From NCBI GenBank assembly GCA_905221605.1, contig CAJNDS010001691.1, positions 47,495-111,494 on the forward strand: DNA of 64,000 nt. Direction: 5' to 3'. This DNA comes from Symbiodinium natans. Lineage: Eukaryota; Sar; Dinophyceae; Suessiales; Symbiodiniaceae. Both the position numbers and the translations under genes were made by a program. This document shows positions 37,663 through 47,324 of this stretch, one piece after another; the stretch's first letter is position 1; each line of letters starts with the position of its first letter. The notes under the pieces are model-generated. The model was not told where the DNA came from and did no database searches. It was given only the letters and a program-made list of their open reading frames with translations.

Positions 37663-37771
37663 GTACTTATAACTGTACTTATAACCATATTATTAGCGCA
37701 CTTAAGGAGCTTCTAAGAGGGTTAGAAGTGCAGTTATAGATATAATTGGTGAATAAGTACCATGAACCTCC
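37659..37771 (+). mobile_element. introner-like TIR element I1
   Basis: Family I: GGAGGTACTTATAACTGTAC to GAATAAGTACCATGAACCTCC. The GT lies inside the left terminus. An AG just beyond the right end gives the intron 37663-37779. Confidence 0.7.
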
Positions 37772-37779
37772 GGGTAGAG

Positions 37780-37884
37780 AAGCTCCTAAACCTGCATGAG
37801 CGACATTCGCCGCAGCAACCCGCAACATCATCAGCAGGCGCAGGCGAGGCAGCACACACACTGGAAGCATCAGCCGGCTCTTAG
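37780..37884 (+). CDS. candidate exon right of element I1
   Basis: Phase-0 continuation KLLNLHERHSPQQPATSS, GAGEAAHTLEASAGS, stop at 37882. Polar, low-complexity C-terminus. Unknown family. Confidence 0.4.
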   Translation, partial: KLLNLHERHSPQQPATSSAGAGEAAHTLEASAGS

Positions 37885-38170
37885 TCGGATTTAGGGTTTA
37901 GGGTTTAGGGTTTAGGGTCTTCAGTGGTTTAGATCTCTTGGGTTTTGGGGGCTCCTGGGGTTAGTAGGGTTTAAAGGGCTTCGGGCTTTAGGGTTTCAAG
38001 GTTGCAGAGTTTGTAGGGCTTCTAGGACCTCGGTCTCCCGGGGCTTAATGAGATGGTTTAGAAGCCCGTGAGACCCAGAGGTCAGAGTCTCGGGTTCAGG
38101 TTTGGGAGGGTTTGGAGCTTCGGCTACATAGGGTTCTCATACTTCTTGCTGTTTCCGCCCCTGCTCTCCG

Positions 38171-38250
38171 CCTAAAGCCTAAAGCCTTAAAGCCTAAAGC
38201 CTAAAGCCTAAAGCCTAAGCCCAAAGCCCAAAGCCCTAAGCCCTAAAAGC
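38171..38250 (-). repeat. variant array CCTAAAG / CCCTAAG
   Basis: Tandem GCCTAAA units that differ from the telomere unit by one base. Confidence 0.9.
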
Positions 38251-38393
38251 CCTGTCCAGGCTTTAGCGTCGGGGGCAGGGGTGACAAACATCAATGGCTC
38301 TCGAGTTTCCGACTCGCCAAAGCTTTCGGGAAGTGGGGCGGTCCTGGCAGCCACCAGAGGAAGATGAATGGGGGTTGGGGGTTTAGGGTTTAG

Positions 38394-38412
38394 GGGCCAA
38401 GGAAATGGTACG
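38394..38412 (+). CDS. candidate micro-exon left of element B3
   Basis: Between TTTAG| of a telomere-type unit and ACG|GTTTCC at element B3. GPRKWY joins in frame to 38530. Very short, so weak on its own. Confidence 0.2.
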
Positions 38413-38417
38413 GTTTC

Positions 38418-38529
38418 CTACTATTTGCTTAAGAACCCCCCCAAAGAATAACGAAAAACATTCTTCCTTATAAGGGCAATATAGGGATTGGCATTTTCTA
38501 TTTTCTGGGGTTTCTTAAGCAAATAGTAG
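38418..38529 (+). mobile_element. introner-like TIR element B3
   Basis: CTACTATTTGCTTAAGAACC to GTTTCTTAAGCAAATAGTAG with the exact duplication TTTC (38414 and 38530). GTTTC...TAG gives a GT-AG intron, 38413-38529. Confidence 0.8.
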
Positions 38530-38732
38530 TTTCTGGGGTGCTACGGGCTCTAGCCGAGAGAGCACCAAGGCAGTACACATCTCCAAAGCCGGTCGGTTTC
38601 TCGGGCGGTTCGCTCTCTCATGATATCTTCCAGCTGGCTCCGAACCCTGAATCCTCAATCCTGCAGAGTATCCTGGCAGTTGTGGGTGGTGAAGCAGCAG
38701 TGGCCTGGGCGAGGGCCACGAAGCCCAACTAA
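38530..38732 (+). CDS. candidate exon right of element B3
   Basis: Open for 67 codons straight after the TAG end of B3: VSGVLRALAERAPRQYTS, SLSHDIFQLAPNPESS, ILQSILAVVGGEAAVAW, stop at 38730. Unknown family, good amphipathic character. Confidence 0.45.
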
Positions 38733-38787
38733 AGCCTTTCTCCCAAACCGCCCAAATGACAGGATCTCGGATCTGGGGCTCTTTACC

Positions 38788-38842
38788 CCTAAACCCTAAA
38801 CCCTAAACCCTAAACCCTAAACCCTAAACCCTAAACCCTAAT
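38788..38842 (-). repeat. telomere-type array (CCCTAAA)n
   Basis: About eight units. The 38843-39205 stretch that follows is unique with nothing recognised. Confidence 0.95.
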
Positions 38843-39206
38843 GTAGACTTTGGGTGGTTTGAGGCATCCTGTCGGGGGCCCTAAACAGATGCCATCGGGC
38901 TCGGGAAGTTGCTCCAAAAGCCTGTTTTCGGCGCGAGGGCACGCAGCGGTAATAAGGGTTTATAGGCGCAATGTGTGGCGGCCAGTCTTCCTCAGGCACC
39001 AGCTTTTTAGTTAATCTTCTACTTTGACCTGAACCTGAGAAACCTAAATCCTACAAACCCACTACCCTATGGCGCATTTAAGCACCGTAAGCACCAAAAC
39101 ACACTGAACAAACACACGGCTTGATTGCGTTTGCTTTTTCTGGACTTGCACCAGCTGGATGATGCAAAGAAGAGCGAGTTGGACATGATGGACATAAGGC
39201 TTGGGT

Positions 39207-39520
39207 TCAGGGTTTAGGGTTTAGAGTTTAGGGTCTAGGGTCTAGGGTTTAGGGTGACATGTTAAGCTGAACGGCGCCGGGGAAGATTCGCCAAGCATTG
39301 CTGCAAAACGAAAGCCACCTCAGGAGGTCTAAGGGTCCAAGGTTTAGGGTTTAGGGGTTTAGGGTTTAGGGTTTATGGGTTAAAGGGTTAAAGGGTCTAA
39401 GGGTTTAAGGGTTAAAGGGTTAAAAGGGTTAAAGGGTTTAAGGGTTTAAGGGTTCAAGGGTTCAAGGGTTCAAGGGTTTAAGGGCTTAAGGGCTTAAGGG
39501 TTTAGGGTTTAAGGGTTTTG
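39207..39520 (+). repeat. TTTAGGG block grading into GGGTTAAA and GGGTTCAA repeats
   Basis: TTTAGGG/TCTAGGG at 39207-39255, then from 39340 a long drifted run of 7-8 bp units. Confidence 0.9.
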
Positions 39521-39749
39521 AGGTTAGAAGGGCTCAGGCTCAGGGGATCAGTTGTATGTTTCGTACTCGGACCATGCGGGCAAGCAAGCTTCCGGATTCG
39601 GGATTGAGGTGGCAGTCTCCAGAACTCGCGCGCGATCGAGGATGGACAGCACGGCAGTCTTATGACGGTGGTGCAACGCGGATGTTGTGATCACCGACCC
39701 CTAGATACCCCTGTAAACCTTAACACTCCTACCGCGTACGTCATCGTGG

Positions 39750-40218
39750 GTTCAGTGTTTAGGGTTTAGGGCCACCCTAAACCCTAAACCCTGAGCTCGA
39801 AAAAATCATCGCTGGTCTGCGGGGATTGGGGATCCCAACTTGGGTGTTCTCATTGTGCGAACCGGCCAGCCGCCAGGCACTTCACCCGCCAACCTGCCAA
39901 CCCGACGGACCCCGGTCCATAGAGAGATGGAAGCCATGGCCAGCCCTGCTGGATATGTTGTTGGGCCAATGTGCTACTCTAAGCCCTCAACCCCAAACCC
40001 TCAACCCAAAACCCACAGCGTGCCGGGGGATTCGCCCCGGCCGCGACGTCACTGCATGATGTGAAGTCCATCCGCCGCCGCTGTCGCGCATACAGTGGTG
40101 CCCCTCTGCAGGTCACGTCCCTTCCGCATATGCTGTGAAGTGACAGAAGCAGAACCATCATGAACCCTAAACCCTAAACCCTAAACCCTGAACCCTAAAA
40201 CCTAAACCCTAAACCTCA
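39750..40218. repeat. facing pair and CCCTAAA block
   Basis: TTTAGGG at 39758-39770 faces CCCTAAA at 39775-39792. A second CCCTAAA block is at 40163-40218. The 39800-40160 sequence between is open in several frames without a recognised protein. Confidence 0.8.
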
Positions 40219-40519
40219 GGTGCGAAAGAAGAGACGTTCACTGCAAATTCGTAGCACGTCAGGACTGTACAGCATGGGCGCAGCTTCTGGGGTCGAGGCT
40301 GCTCCTATTCACACACTATGAAAGAAGATAAACCTCGAAATTTCCGAGAGCTCTACCATCGGCCAGCAGAATAGAGAGTCTGAATAGAGACCGCTCGCGA
40401 GTTCGCAAGCAAATCTCCACTGGCTTGGGTCCTAAGTGTCATATCCTGCTTTCCAAACCTGAACTATGGGTGCCAGCAGCCAGCTGAACAAGAAGACCTA
40501 GACCAAAGAGGAACACTGA

Positions 40520-40626
40520 ACCTTAGACTGCATAGTTTCCGCCCGGCCCGACATCCGAAAAGCGCTTTCCAAGGGAGCAAGACCTCCACTCTACCTAGGA
40601 GGATGGCCTTGACGCTTTCAACTCGA
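40520..40626. CDS. candidate exon left of element B4
   Basis: Plus frame (ARPDIRKSAFQGSKTSTL, PRRMALTLST) joins LDCFGVEGLVNKGIQ across B4 by a GA-AG intron. Minus frame (RVESVKAILLGRVEVLL) is also open, with the acceptor TAG of B4. Strand undecided. Confidence 0.3.
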
Positions 40627-40725
40627 CTACTCTTTGCTTAAGAACCCCCCCCCAAAAAAAAAAAATACTCCCTATATTGCCCTTATAAGGAAGAATGTTT
40701 TTGGGGGTTCTTAGGCCAAAAGTAG
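40627..40725. mobile_element. introner-like TIR element B4
   Basis: CTACTCTTTGCTTAAGAACC to GGGGGTTCTTAGGCCAAAAGTAG; flanks TCGA/TTGA. Confidence 0.7.
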
Positions 40726-40816
40726 TTGATTGTTTTGGAGTTGAGGGCTTGGTGAACAAGGGCATCCAGTAGAGGCAGCCGTTGCAACAGATAAAACACA
40801 CCTGAAGGAAACTTCA
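40726..40816. CDS. candidate exon right of element B4
   Basis: On the minus strand a good acceptor GTTTCCTTCAG|G precedes FYLLQRLPLLDALVHQAL. On plus the frame from 40520 ends at TAG, 40768. Minus has the better acceptor, plus the better B4 donor. Confidence 0.3.
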
Positions 40817-40831
40817 GTTATTTAGACGTGC

Positions 40832-40930
40832 GGGTTTACGAAAATAAGGGACCCAAGATATAGACCCCAAACAGTAGGATTCCCTTCTGATAAGGACTCC
40901 AATAAGGCACCCGTATTTCGGAAACCCCCC
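40832..40930. mobile_element. introner-like TIR element C4
   Basis: GGGTTTACGAAAATAAGGG to CCCGTATTTCGGAAACCCCCC, followed by AG. Confidence 0.7.
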
Positions 40931-40932
40931 AG

Positions 40933-41160
40933 ATCGAGCCACTTGGTTGAGTCGGAGTCGGATGTCCAGCACACTGCCACTTGTACTAAAGGTGAAACTG
41001 AATTCGGCAGAAGCGCAACGTTGTGCCCCTCGCGGGCGACTGGAACTAGCGCACCATGCTGGCAATTTCAGCAGGAACGCTGCAAGCCTTGAAGTGGCTC
41101 TTCAGCAGAGAGTAGCTTCGGGACCTGGGATCGCAACTCCTGCCTGCGTCCCCTGCGCAT
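40933..41160. CDS. candidate exon beside element C4
   Basis: Plus frame LVLKVKLNSAEAQRC, LELAHHAGNFSRNAASLE stays open for about 75 codons. Minus FSTSGSVLDIRLRLNQVA is open too. A single unrecognised exon on one of the strands. Confidence 0.3.
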
Positions 41161-41169
41161 GCCAGGATT

Positions 41170-41220
41170 TATCGGGTTTAGGTTTTAGGTTTTGGGGTTT
41201 AGGTTTTAGGGTTTAGGGTC
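41170..41220 (+). repeat. degenerate TTTAGGG block
   Basis: TTTAGG/TTTTAGG units of 6-8 bp. Confidence 0.85.
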
Positions 41221-41265
41221 TGCTTTTGACTGGGTTCCTGTGCACATGCACCTCGTGACATACTA

Positions 41266-41342
41266 TAGGGGTCGGAATATAATGGTATTTCTTTCTAGCA
41301 CCTTGAAAAGTATACCATAAGAGTCCCCCAAATCCTATTCCA
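41266..41342 (-). mobile_element. family D element D3
   Basis: TATAGGGGTCGGAATATAAT to CCCCCAAATCCTATTCC, shorter than D2. On the minus strand it reads G|GAATAGG...CCCTATAG|, and flanking frames (SKTQSVIQEPEHL and YVTRCMCTGTQSK) join in phase. Confidence 0.6.
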
Positions 41343-41426
41343 AGTGTTCAGGCTCCTGTATTACGCTCTGAGTCTTGGATCATGCTCCTGCAAGCAGCAC
41401 TTGCGATGTGCCGTCGTCATAGTCTT

Positions 41427-42190
41427 GCCCTAAACCCTAAACCCTAAACCCTAAACCCTAAACCCTAAACCCTAAACCCTAAACCCTAAACCCGTTCGAG
41501 TGATGTGCCTTGGCTACCCTTTTCTTTGCTCCCCATCAGTCCTCTGCTTTGAAAGCTTCTACCCCAAGCAGGGTTAAGGGTTTAGGGTTTAGGGCTTAGG
41601 GTTTAGGGTGTAGGTTTTAGGGCTTAGGGTTACAGACTACAGGAAGCCACACGTTGACCTGATAGCGACAGTCCGTGCTCATGTCATCAATCAGCCTACA
41701 TGCAACAAATGCCCCCGTTTGGGGTCGGGGGCCTACGGGGCCGGTCGGGATTTACGGTTTAGGGCCTAGAGCGACAGGGTTGGCAGGCCCTAAACCCTAA
41801 ACCCTAAACCCTAAACCCTAAACCAGTCATGGCAGCAGCGTTGCACTCCACATTGGAAAATGCTGGCATGAGCCAGGCCCTTGCGATAAAGCTTCCGAGG
41901 CGCCCCTGTGTTCTGCTGGCGTTTTCAGGGGCTCAGCACTCTACAAACTCGAAGCTTGGGATGTCACCGCTGGCTTTCACCTCCTAAACCCTAAACCCTA
42001 AACCCTAAACCCTAAACCCCAAACCCTAAACCCTAAACCCAGATTGCTCAACAGTTGCGGTCTCCCCGGAACCTAAGCCATACAACCCCCGACTCCACCA
42101 CCTGACTCCGCAGCTCTGGCATCTCCAAACCCAAGAGCCCTAAACCCTAAACCCTAAACCCTAAACCCTAAACCCTAAACCCTAAACCCC
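41427..42190. repeat. five telomere-type blocks
   Basis: CCCTAAA at 41427-41495, TTTAGGG at 41573-41640, CCCTAAA at 41785-41826, 41985-42041 and 42138-42190. Unique spacers of 80-160 bp show no recognised gene. Confidence 0.9.
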
Positions 42191-42970
42191 CGGGCTACAC
42201 ACGAGACCTCGACACTTCGGCAAGGTCGGCTCTGGTAAAAACTTGCTCAGCGGACACCTATGCCCAGCACCTACCCGTACACTAACAAGCAAGTGGCTTG
42301 CTTCACGTTGCCGATCCTGGATTGGTGACCCACGGCTGCAAGCCCGCCCGCACCACCCCCTCCCATGGAAGCCCCCCCCCCCCCCCCCACCAGCCCCCCT
42401 CCTGCGTGTGGCATGAAGTTCGCGGGCCGCAATGGAAGCGTCCCGGGTGGTCTTTTGGGGCCTCGCGCCCCTCCCGCCCCCTTCCCCGCCAGGGCCGCGG
42501 TATCTTTGTGTCAAGAAACGTGTGGCTGGGCCACATTCCTTGTCGTGTTGAAGCTTCACATGACGTGAGGTCTTTCCGGGTTGGTCGCCCAGTGTCTCCC
42601 CCAACTCCCTTCTACATACTTTCTCCCCCTCCCCCTTGCCCCAATTGTCTGCCTTTTGCCTTCAGCCTCTAGGGAAGAGATCGACAAAGGGAACTCAAAC
42701 GCTTCTGGCGGCTTTCAGGAAGCCTCATCATGCTGCAGACGCATTTTGGGATAAGGCTTATAACTTATAACCCTAACCCTGAACCCTAAAACCTTAAGTT
42801 ATAAGGTTTCGGGTTGCCCGAAACCCTCCGGAAACCTAGGATGTTGGCCTGTAAGATGTGTCTTCCCCACCTCCAGTTCAGCTCCGAACGAGGTTACACC
42901 GACTTTCTGGGCGCTTTTTGCCGCGGAAGCTTCCCTGGTCGACTAAATCCTGATCCCCTTTGAATCCGAA
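42191..42970. other. unique sequence with poly-C run
   Basis: C17 at 42372-42388. Overlapping open frames on both strands (minus 42182-42604, plus 42298-42672) are G/C-composition artefacts as far as can be seen. A TTATAACTTATAACCC patch lies at 42755-42810. Confidence 0.4.
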
Positions 42971-42971
42971 A

Positions 42972-43335
42972 AATACCCTAAACCCTAAACCCTAAACCCT
43001 AAACCCCAAACCCCAAACCCTAAACCCTAAACCCTCCGAGGGGGGTGCCAGGAAGTGCCCGCCGAATGCTTCGCTCTTGCCGGCTATGCTCTGCTCGTGA
43101 GATGAGCTGAGGATCCTCGTTCTTGCAGGCTTGGTACCCCAGTAGGGCCTAGTAGGGTTTAGGGTTTAGGGTTTAGGGTTTAGGGTCTAGGGTTTAGGGT
43201 TTAGGGTTTAGGGTGTTGCAATAAGGAACCAAGCAGTTGAAGGTCAAAAGCTTCCTGTAAGCCCCACAACCTGTAGAGCCGAGAAGCACCTCATAAACCA
43301 CCCTAAAACCTAAACCCTAAACCCTAAAACCCTAC
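42972..43335. repeat. three telomere-type blocks
   Basis: CCCTAAA at 42972-43035, TTTAGGG at 43150-43215, CCCTAAA at 43300-43335. G12 at 43398. Confidence 0.9.
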
Positions 43336-43501
43336 AGAAGCCAAATCTCCGCTGTATGCCCTCAACATCCCTAAGCCCCACATGCAGGGTGAAGGGCGGG
43401 GGGGGGGGGCTCTACTGCTCTGCCCCGTGAGACGTTGCAAGAATGGGGGCGTCATAAAGGTGGCGGCTGGCAGCCTGGAAGGCTCCGAGATTTGGGGGCT
43501 A

Positions 43502-43555
43502 ACCCTAAACCCTAAACCCTAAACCCTAAACCCTAAACCCTAAACCCTAAACCCT
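43502..43555 (-). repeat. telomere-type array (CCCTAAA)n
   Basis: About eight units. (CT)n and TATG/TAGA microsatellites follow at 43640-43740. Confidence 0.95.
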
Positions 43556-43924
43556 TAGTCTCTGAGCTGAGGGCTAGGACCGCTAGGATTGGGGGCCAGC
43601 AGAACGGCTGTTCTCTGCTGAAACCCCCTGTCGCTCTATATCTCTCTCTCTCTCTCTCTATCGTTCCCATTCTACGCAAAAACAATGAATATAACTATGA
43701 GTGTATATGTATAGATAGATATGTATATATATATGATTATGAACGAATGAAGGAATAAAGGAAACGAACGAACCGCAAGGGGAACAAGCTGACAGAAAGC
43801 CACGCCCCGATTTTCAAGATCCCTCTTGGGATCGGAATGCAGAACCCTTTGACAAGGACCCTTAAATCGGGCCCCTCATTCAGAGAACAGTCGATTTGCG
43901 GCCTCTCCGCTTCTGGGGAACCCG

Positions 43925-44022
43925 GAAACCCCAAACCCCAAACCCCAAACCCCAAACCCCAAACCCCAAACCCCAAACCCCAAACCCCAAACCCTAAACC
44001 CTAAACCCTAAACCCTAAACCC
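43925..44022 (-). repeat. CCCCAAA array turning into CCCTAAA
   Basis: Nine CCCCAAA units followed by five CCCTAAA units, a clean switch within one array. Confidence 0.95.
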
Positions 44023-44194
44023 AACTCGTAGATGAGGTGCCTGTCACAGGTGTCGCTCGCCTTTCATGGCCGCACAGCCCCACTCGTGCAAAGGCATGCA
44101 TGGATGGGCAGAAACCAAGCTCCGAAGGAGAACGGGGAGAAGGGCGCGTAGCCGAGGGATCCGAGGGGGTAGGGTTTAGATGGCTTTGGGTGTT

Positions 44195-44235
44195 TAGGTT
44201 TTAGGGTTTGGGGTTTAGGGTTTAGGGTTTACAAA
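44195..44235 (+). repeat. TTTAGGG block
   Basis: Five degenerate units. Confidence 0.85.
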
Positions 44236-44240
44236 AGGGT

Positions 44241-44364
44241 TCAGGGTTGGTTAGGTTTGTGGTCGTGAGTAGCATCGAGAGCAAGCTCACATGAGTGTGC
44301 CAGCAATAGGGTAACAGTCAGCCAACGGTTCTGAGACAACTCGTACTTGGCTTCAGGGCCTAAT
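44241..44364 (-). CDS. candidate exon after element B5
   Basis: Minus strand: straight after the TAG end of B5, 41 codons are open (LGPEAKYELSQNRWLTV, TLLLAHSCELALDATHD) to TGA at 44241. They join in frame to NAAKPQ (44507 onward). The peptide is strongly protein-like; family unknown. Confidence 0.5.
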
Positions 44365-44503
44365 CTACTATTTTGCTTAAGAACCCCAAGAGAATTAAAG
44401 AAATAGTAGTCCCTATTTTACCCTCAACAAGGAAGAATATCATTGTTTTTTTCTTTTTTTTTTTTGTGGGGGGGGGGGGGGGGGGTTCTTAAGCAATTAG
44501 TAG
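44365..44503 (-). mobile_element. introner-like TIR element B5
   Basis: CTACTATTTTGCTTAAGAAC to GTTCTTAAGCAATTAGTAG; flanks TAAT/TACT. On the minus strand GTACTACTAATTGC...AAATAGTAG is a GT-AG intron (44365-44506). Contains G18 and poly-T. Confidence 0.75.
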
Positions 44504-44506
44504 TAC

Positions 44507-44529
44507 TGTGGTTTGGCGGCATTCACAGC
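44507..44529 (-). CDS. candidate micro-exon before element B5
   Basis: VNAAKPQ, between CCCTAAG| and the donor ACA|GTACTA. In phase with 44241-44364. Short. Confidence 0.3.
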
Positions 44530-44621
44530 TTAGGGTTTGGAGTATGTGGTCCGCCGACACGCAACTGGGCGGCTAGCGCACAGCGTACGTGAGAGCAGTT
44601 TGCAGCTACCATCCCACCCTC

Positions 44622-44886
44622 AAACCCTAAACCCTAAACCCTAAACCCTAAACCCTAAACCCTAAACCCTAAACCCTAAACCCTAAACCCTAAACCCTAA
44701 ACCCTAAACCCTAAACCCTACCCTCACTCCCCAGAAGCAGACTTCGAAGTCCGGGCACCCCGCCATCACCTAAGTCAAACCGAATTCTTGCGCCAGCAGA
44801 GCCTGACCCGCTGTGCACATCTGTGCACGGCGGGGGTTTAGGGTTTAGGGTTTAGGGTTTCGGATTTAGGGTTTAGGGTTTAGGGG
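44622..44886. repeat. long CCCTAAA array and TTTAGGG block
   Basis: CCCTAAA at 44622-44722 (about fourteen units) and TTTAGGG at 44833-44886. Confidence 0.95.
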
Positions 44887-44904
44887 GTTCTGTGCGGCTC
44901 CACC

Positions 44905-44971
44905 GCTGTTCAAAGGCGCCACGCAACTGGCAGCTCTCGGGGCATGCTCAAGGGTAAAAAAAGGGGCCTAG
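44905..44971 (+). CDS. candidate exon left of element F1
   Basis: HATGSSRGMLKGKKRGL, basic, open to the CCTAG|GC donor edge of F1 and in phase with 45081. Confidence 0.3.
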
Positions 44972-45080
44972 GCTGCCCAGTAACCAAGGCTTAAAAAGGG
45001 TGCCCTTTTTTGCTTAAAGGGGTTTATGAGGGAACCTAAACCCCCCAAAAAGGGAATAAGGGTACTGCTGGGCATCCTAG
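44972..45080 (+). mobile_element. introner-like TIR element F1
   Basis: Family F: GCTGCCCAGTAACCAAGGC to GGGTACTGCTGGGCATCCTAG; a GC-AG intron with inverted termini. Confidence 0.75.
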
Positions 45081-45147
45081 GGGCATGTTTGGTGCATTTG
45101 GCCGCCTCCGGCTTAGCATCGGCTGCCCCAAACAAGTGCGAAAGGAG
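45081..45147 (+). CDS. candidate exon right of element F1
   Basis: From the F1 acceptor to the good donor AAAGGAG|GTGACT. Two frames are open (ACLVHLAASGLASAAPNK in phase with F1's left flank; GMFGAFGRLRLSIGC otherwise). Confidence 0.4.
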
Positions 45148-45221
45148 GTGACTTGCAGTTTCTCGCAGCCACTGCCAGTGGGCTAGCTCAGAGGACTGCT
45201 TCTCTTGTCACTTTCTGCTTC

Positions 45222-45645
45222 TCCAAACCTCCAAACCTCCAAACCTCCAAACCTAAACACTAAACACTAAACACTAAACACTAAACCCTAAGACCTAAAC
45301 CCCAAACCCCAAACCCTAAACCCTATACCCTATAAAGCCTACCACGCCAATATCAAGGTCTCAAGATCCACAGCTTTCGGCTTGTGAGGGCTTCCCCATC
45401 CCCCCGCCCAGAGCATCTCAGAATGCCCGTGGCAGCTCTCAGACCCCAAAGCCTCAACCCTAAACCCTAAACCCTAAACCCTAAACCCTAAACCCAAAAC
45501 CCTAAACCCTACACCTCAAGCCATAACTCTAAACCCTAAACCCTAAACCCTAAACCCTAAACCCTAAACCCTACACCCTAAACCTCAAGCCATAACTCTA
45601 AACCCTAAGCCCCAAACGTTAAACCCTAAGCCGTAAACCCTAAAC
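45222..45645 (-). repeat. mixed CCTCCAAA, CACTAAA and CCCTAAA arrays
   Basis: CCTCCAAA units (45226-45252), CACTAAA units (45255-45285), CCCCAAA, then CCCTAAA at 45455-45645 with a duplicated ACCTCAAGCCATAACTCT insert (45510 and 45580). Confidence 0.9.
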
Positions 45646-45724
45646 ACACAGCGCACTACGCAAGACAACCCGAAACCCCCCTTTGAAGCACGAGAGCCCG
45701 AGTTTCTCCCCTCAATCCCCACGA

Positions 45725-46010
45725 AGGGTTTAGGGTTTAGGGTTTAGGGTTTAGGGTCTAGGGTTTAGGGTTTAGGGTTTAGGGTTCAGGGTACTCATCT
45801 TGTTCTTCTTCTCTAGACACTCAACAAGTGGGTTAGACCCTCTGAAAAATGTTGCTTCACATCATCCTCCTCAACCCAACAAGGGAACATACAAAATGTC
45901 TCAAGGGCCTACCGAGTTTTGTTGACCCTAAACCCTAAACCCTAAACCCTAAACCCTAAACCCTAAACCCTAAACCCTAAACCCTAAACCCTAAACCCTA
46001 AACCCTGAAA
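45725..46010. repeat. TTTAGGG and CCCTAAA blocks
   Basis: TTTAGGG at 45725-45795 and CCCTAAA at 45925-46010 (about twelve units), facing each other across element H3. Confidence 0.95.
45830..45916. mobile_element. family H element H3
   Basis: GGGTTAGACCCTCTGAAAAA to CTCAAGGGCCTACCGAG; the inner AACCCAACAAGGGAACATA matches H1/H2. Confidence 0.6.
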
Positions 46011-46157
46011 GCAGAGGCAGCAGCTGCGAGCTGGCTGTGTTCAGAGGCTATGAACCGGGGCCGGCGGCTCCCTGGAAAGAAGCTTGTCCAAGGCGTTCTG
46101 CAAGCCCCGCAGCTGCTCCTGCCAGGGAAGCTGAGGGGTGAAGCTTAGGCTCAGTAA

Positions 46158-46325
46158 GGTTTAGGGTTTAGGGGTTAGGGGTTGAGGGGTTTAGGGGTTT
46201 AGGGGTTTAGGGGTTTAGGGGTTTAGGGGTTTAGGGGTTTAGGGGTTTAGGGGTTTAGGGGTTTAGGGGTTTAGGGGTTATATAGGGGTTTAAGGTTTAG
46301 GGTACAAGGGTTCAGGGTTCAGGAT
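46158..46325 (+). repeat. TTTAGGGG array (8-bp variant)
   Basis: About twelve TTTAGGGG units, one extra G against the telomere unit, with degenerate ends. Confidence 0.95.
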
Positions 46326-46345
46326 TTGGGGGTGAGAGATGGCGC

Positions 46346-46822
46346 TCAGCTCAACTTTGGGCCTTCGGGTAGCTTACGGGTAGTTAGGCCATTCGGGGTC
46401 CGGTGGCTCGACATGTTTGCGGGTTCCGGAGCTTCTTGGTTGGGATGTTCTCCCTTATACGAACAGTCCTTAGTAGGGAGTATAATAGGGGGCCTATGAG
46501 TTTTGAGTTTGAAATTTCTTTGGGCTTGAGGTTGGGGCCGGGTATGCAGATGCCCGACATGTCCCAACGCACAAAGCAGAGGTGAGGGCCGAGTGGCCGA
46601 ACGATCGAACATGTAGCACCAGATGCTATATGAAGGTCTCCGAACCTCTAGTAATTCGATCTTGGTCCATGATGCAATGTTTTTGTACAATTGGTTGGAG
46701 GGGATGGAGGGTGGAAGGGTGGTAGGGATGGAGCTGAATTCTGAGGCGGGGAGGTGCAAACAGTGAAATATTGCACTGCTGGCCCGAACCTCCGCGAGCC
46801 GTAAGTGAGGGCCGAGTTTCAT
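46346..46822 (-). CDS. long open frame, unknown
   Basis: 158 codons open on minus, unusual for non-repeat sequence here. It includes a half element A3 in its C-terminal part. The N-terminal half (LRLAEVRASSAIFHCLHL, YKNIASWTKIELLEVRR) looks protein-like. No family recognised. Confidence 0.35.
   Translation of the reverse strand: MKLGPHLRLAEVRASSAIFHCLHLPASEFSSIPTTLPPSIPSNQLYKNIASWTKIELLEVRRPSYSIWCYMFDRSATRPSPLLCALGHVGHLHTRPQPQAQRNFKLKTHRPPIILPTKDCSYKGEHPNQEAPEPANMSSHRTPNGLTTRKLPEGPKLS
46442..46492. mobile_element. half element A3
   Basis: GGGATGTTCTCCCTTATACG, then AGTCCTTAGTAGGGA: left half of family A only, preceded by G|GTT. Confidence 0.6.
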
Positions 46823-46825
46823 CCG

Positions 46826-46900
46826 AATCCAGGGTTTAGGGTTTAGGGTTTAGGGTTTAGGGTTTAGGGTTTAGGGTTTAGGGTTTAGGGTTTAGGGTTG
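46826..46900 (+). repeat. telomere-type array (TTTAGGG)n
   Basis: About ten units. The 46940-47140 sequence after it is open in three plus frames and cannot be assigned. Confidence 0.95.
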
Positions 46901-47324
46901 AGTTTAGAGTTCAACGTTCAGGGATATTTTCATCCGAATCTAGGGTGCAGGCCTTGTTGCGCCATCCCCACAGAAAAAGGAGCGAACCGCGGAAGGTTCC
47001 ACGGACTCTTCCGAGCACTTTTCCGAACCGTGCCCTTTCGGAGGGTCGATGAAGCAGGGTTCATTGACTCGGCTGCGAAGCCTATGGGCCCGCAGGGTTC
47101 CACAAGGTTTGGCGAATCTACGCCTTTTGTAAACTAGAGTTTCGTGCTCACAACCACTGACACCAACGCAACGTCTGAGAAAATCTAGCAAGGAATCCAT
47201 CCTACACGTGCTGACACAGCACTTGGCGGCTTAAGGTTTCAGGGCCTTTTGGGTGCACAGGGGGGCAAACGGCCAAACAAGAAATGAAGCACAAAGAAGG
47301 GAACACACACGCACACAAAAAGAA

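Noticed and set aside
42182-42672. Overlapping 124-140 codon frames on both strands
   Set aside because: Sustained by poly-C and GC-rich composition; no splice support or recognisable motif.
46934-47140. Exon call after the 46826 array
   Set aside because: All three plus frames stay open, so no frame can be chosen.
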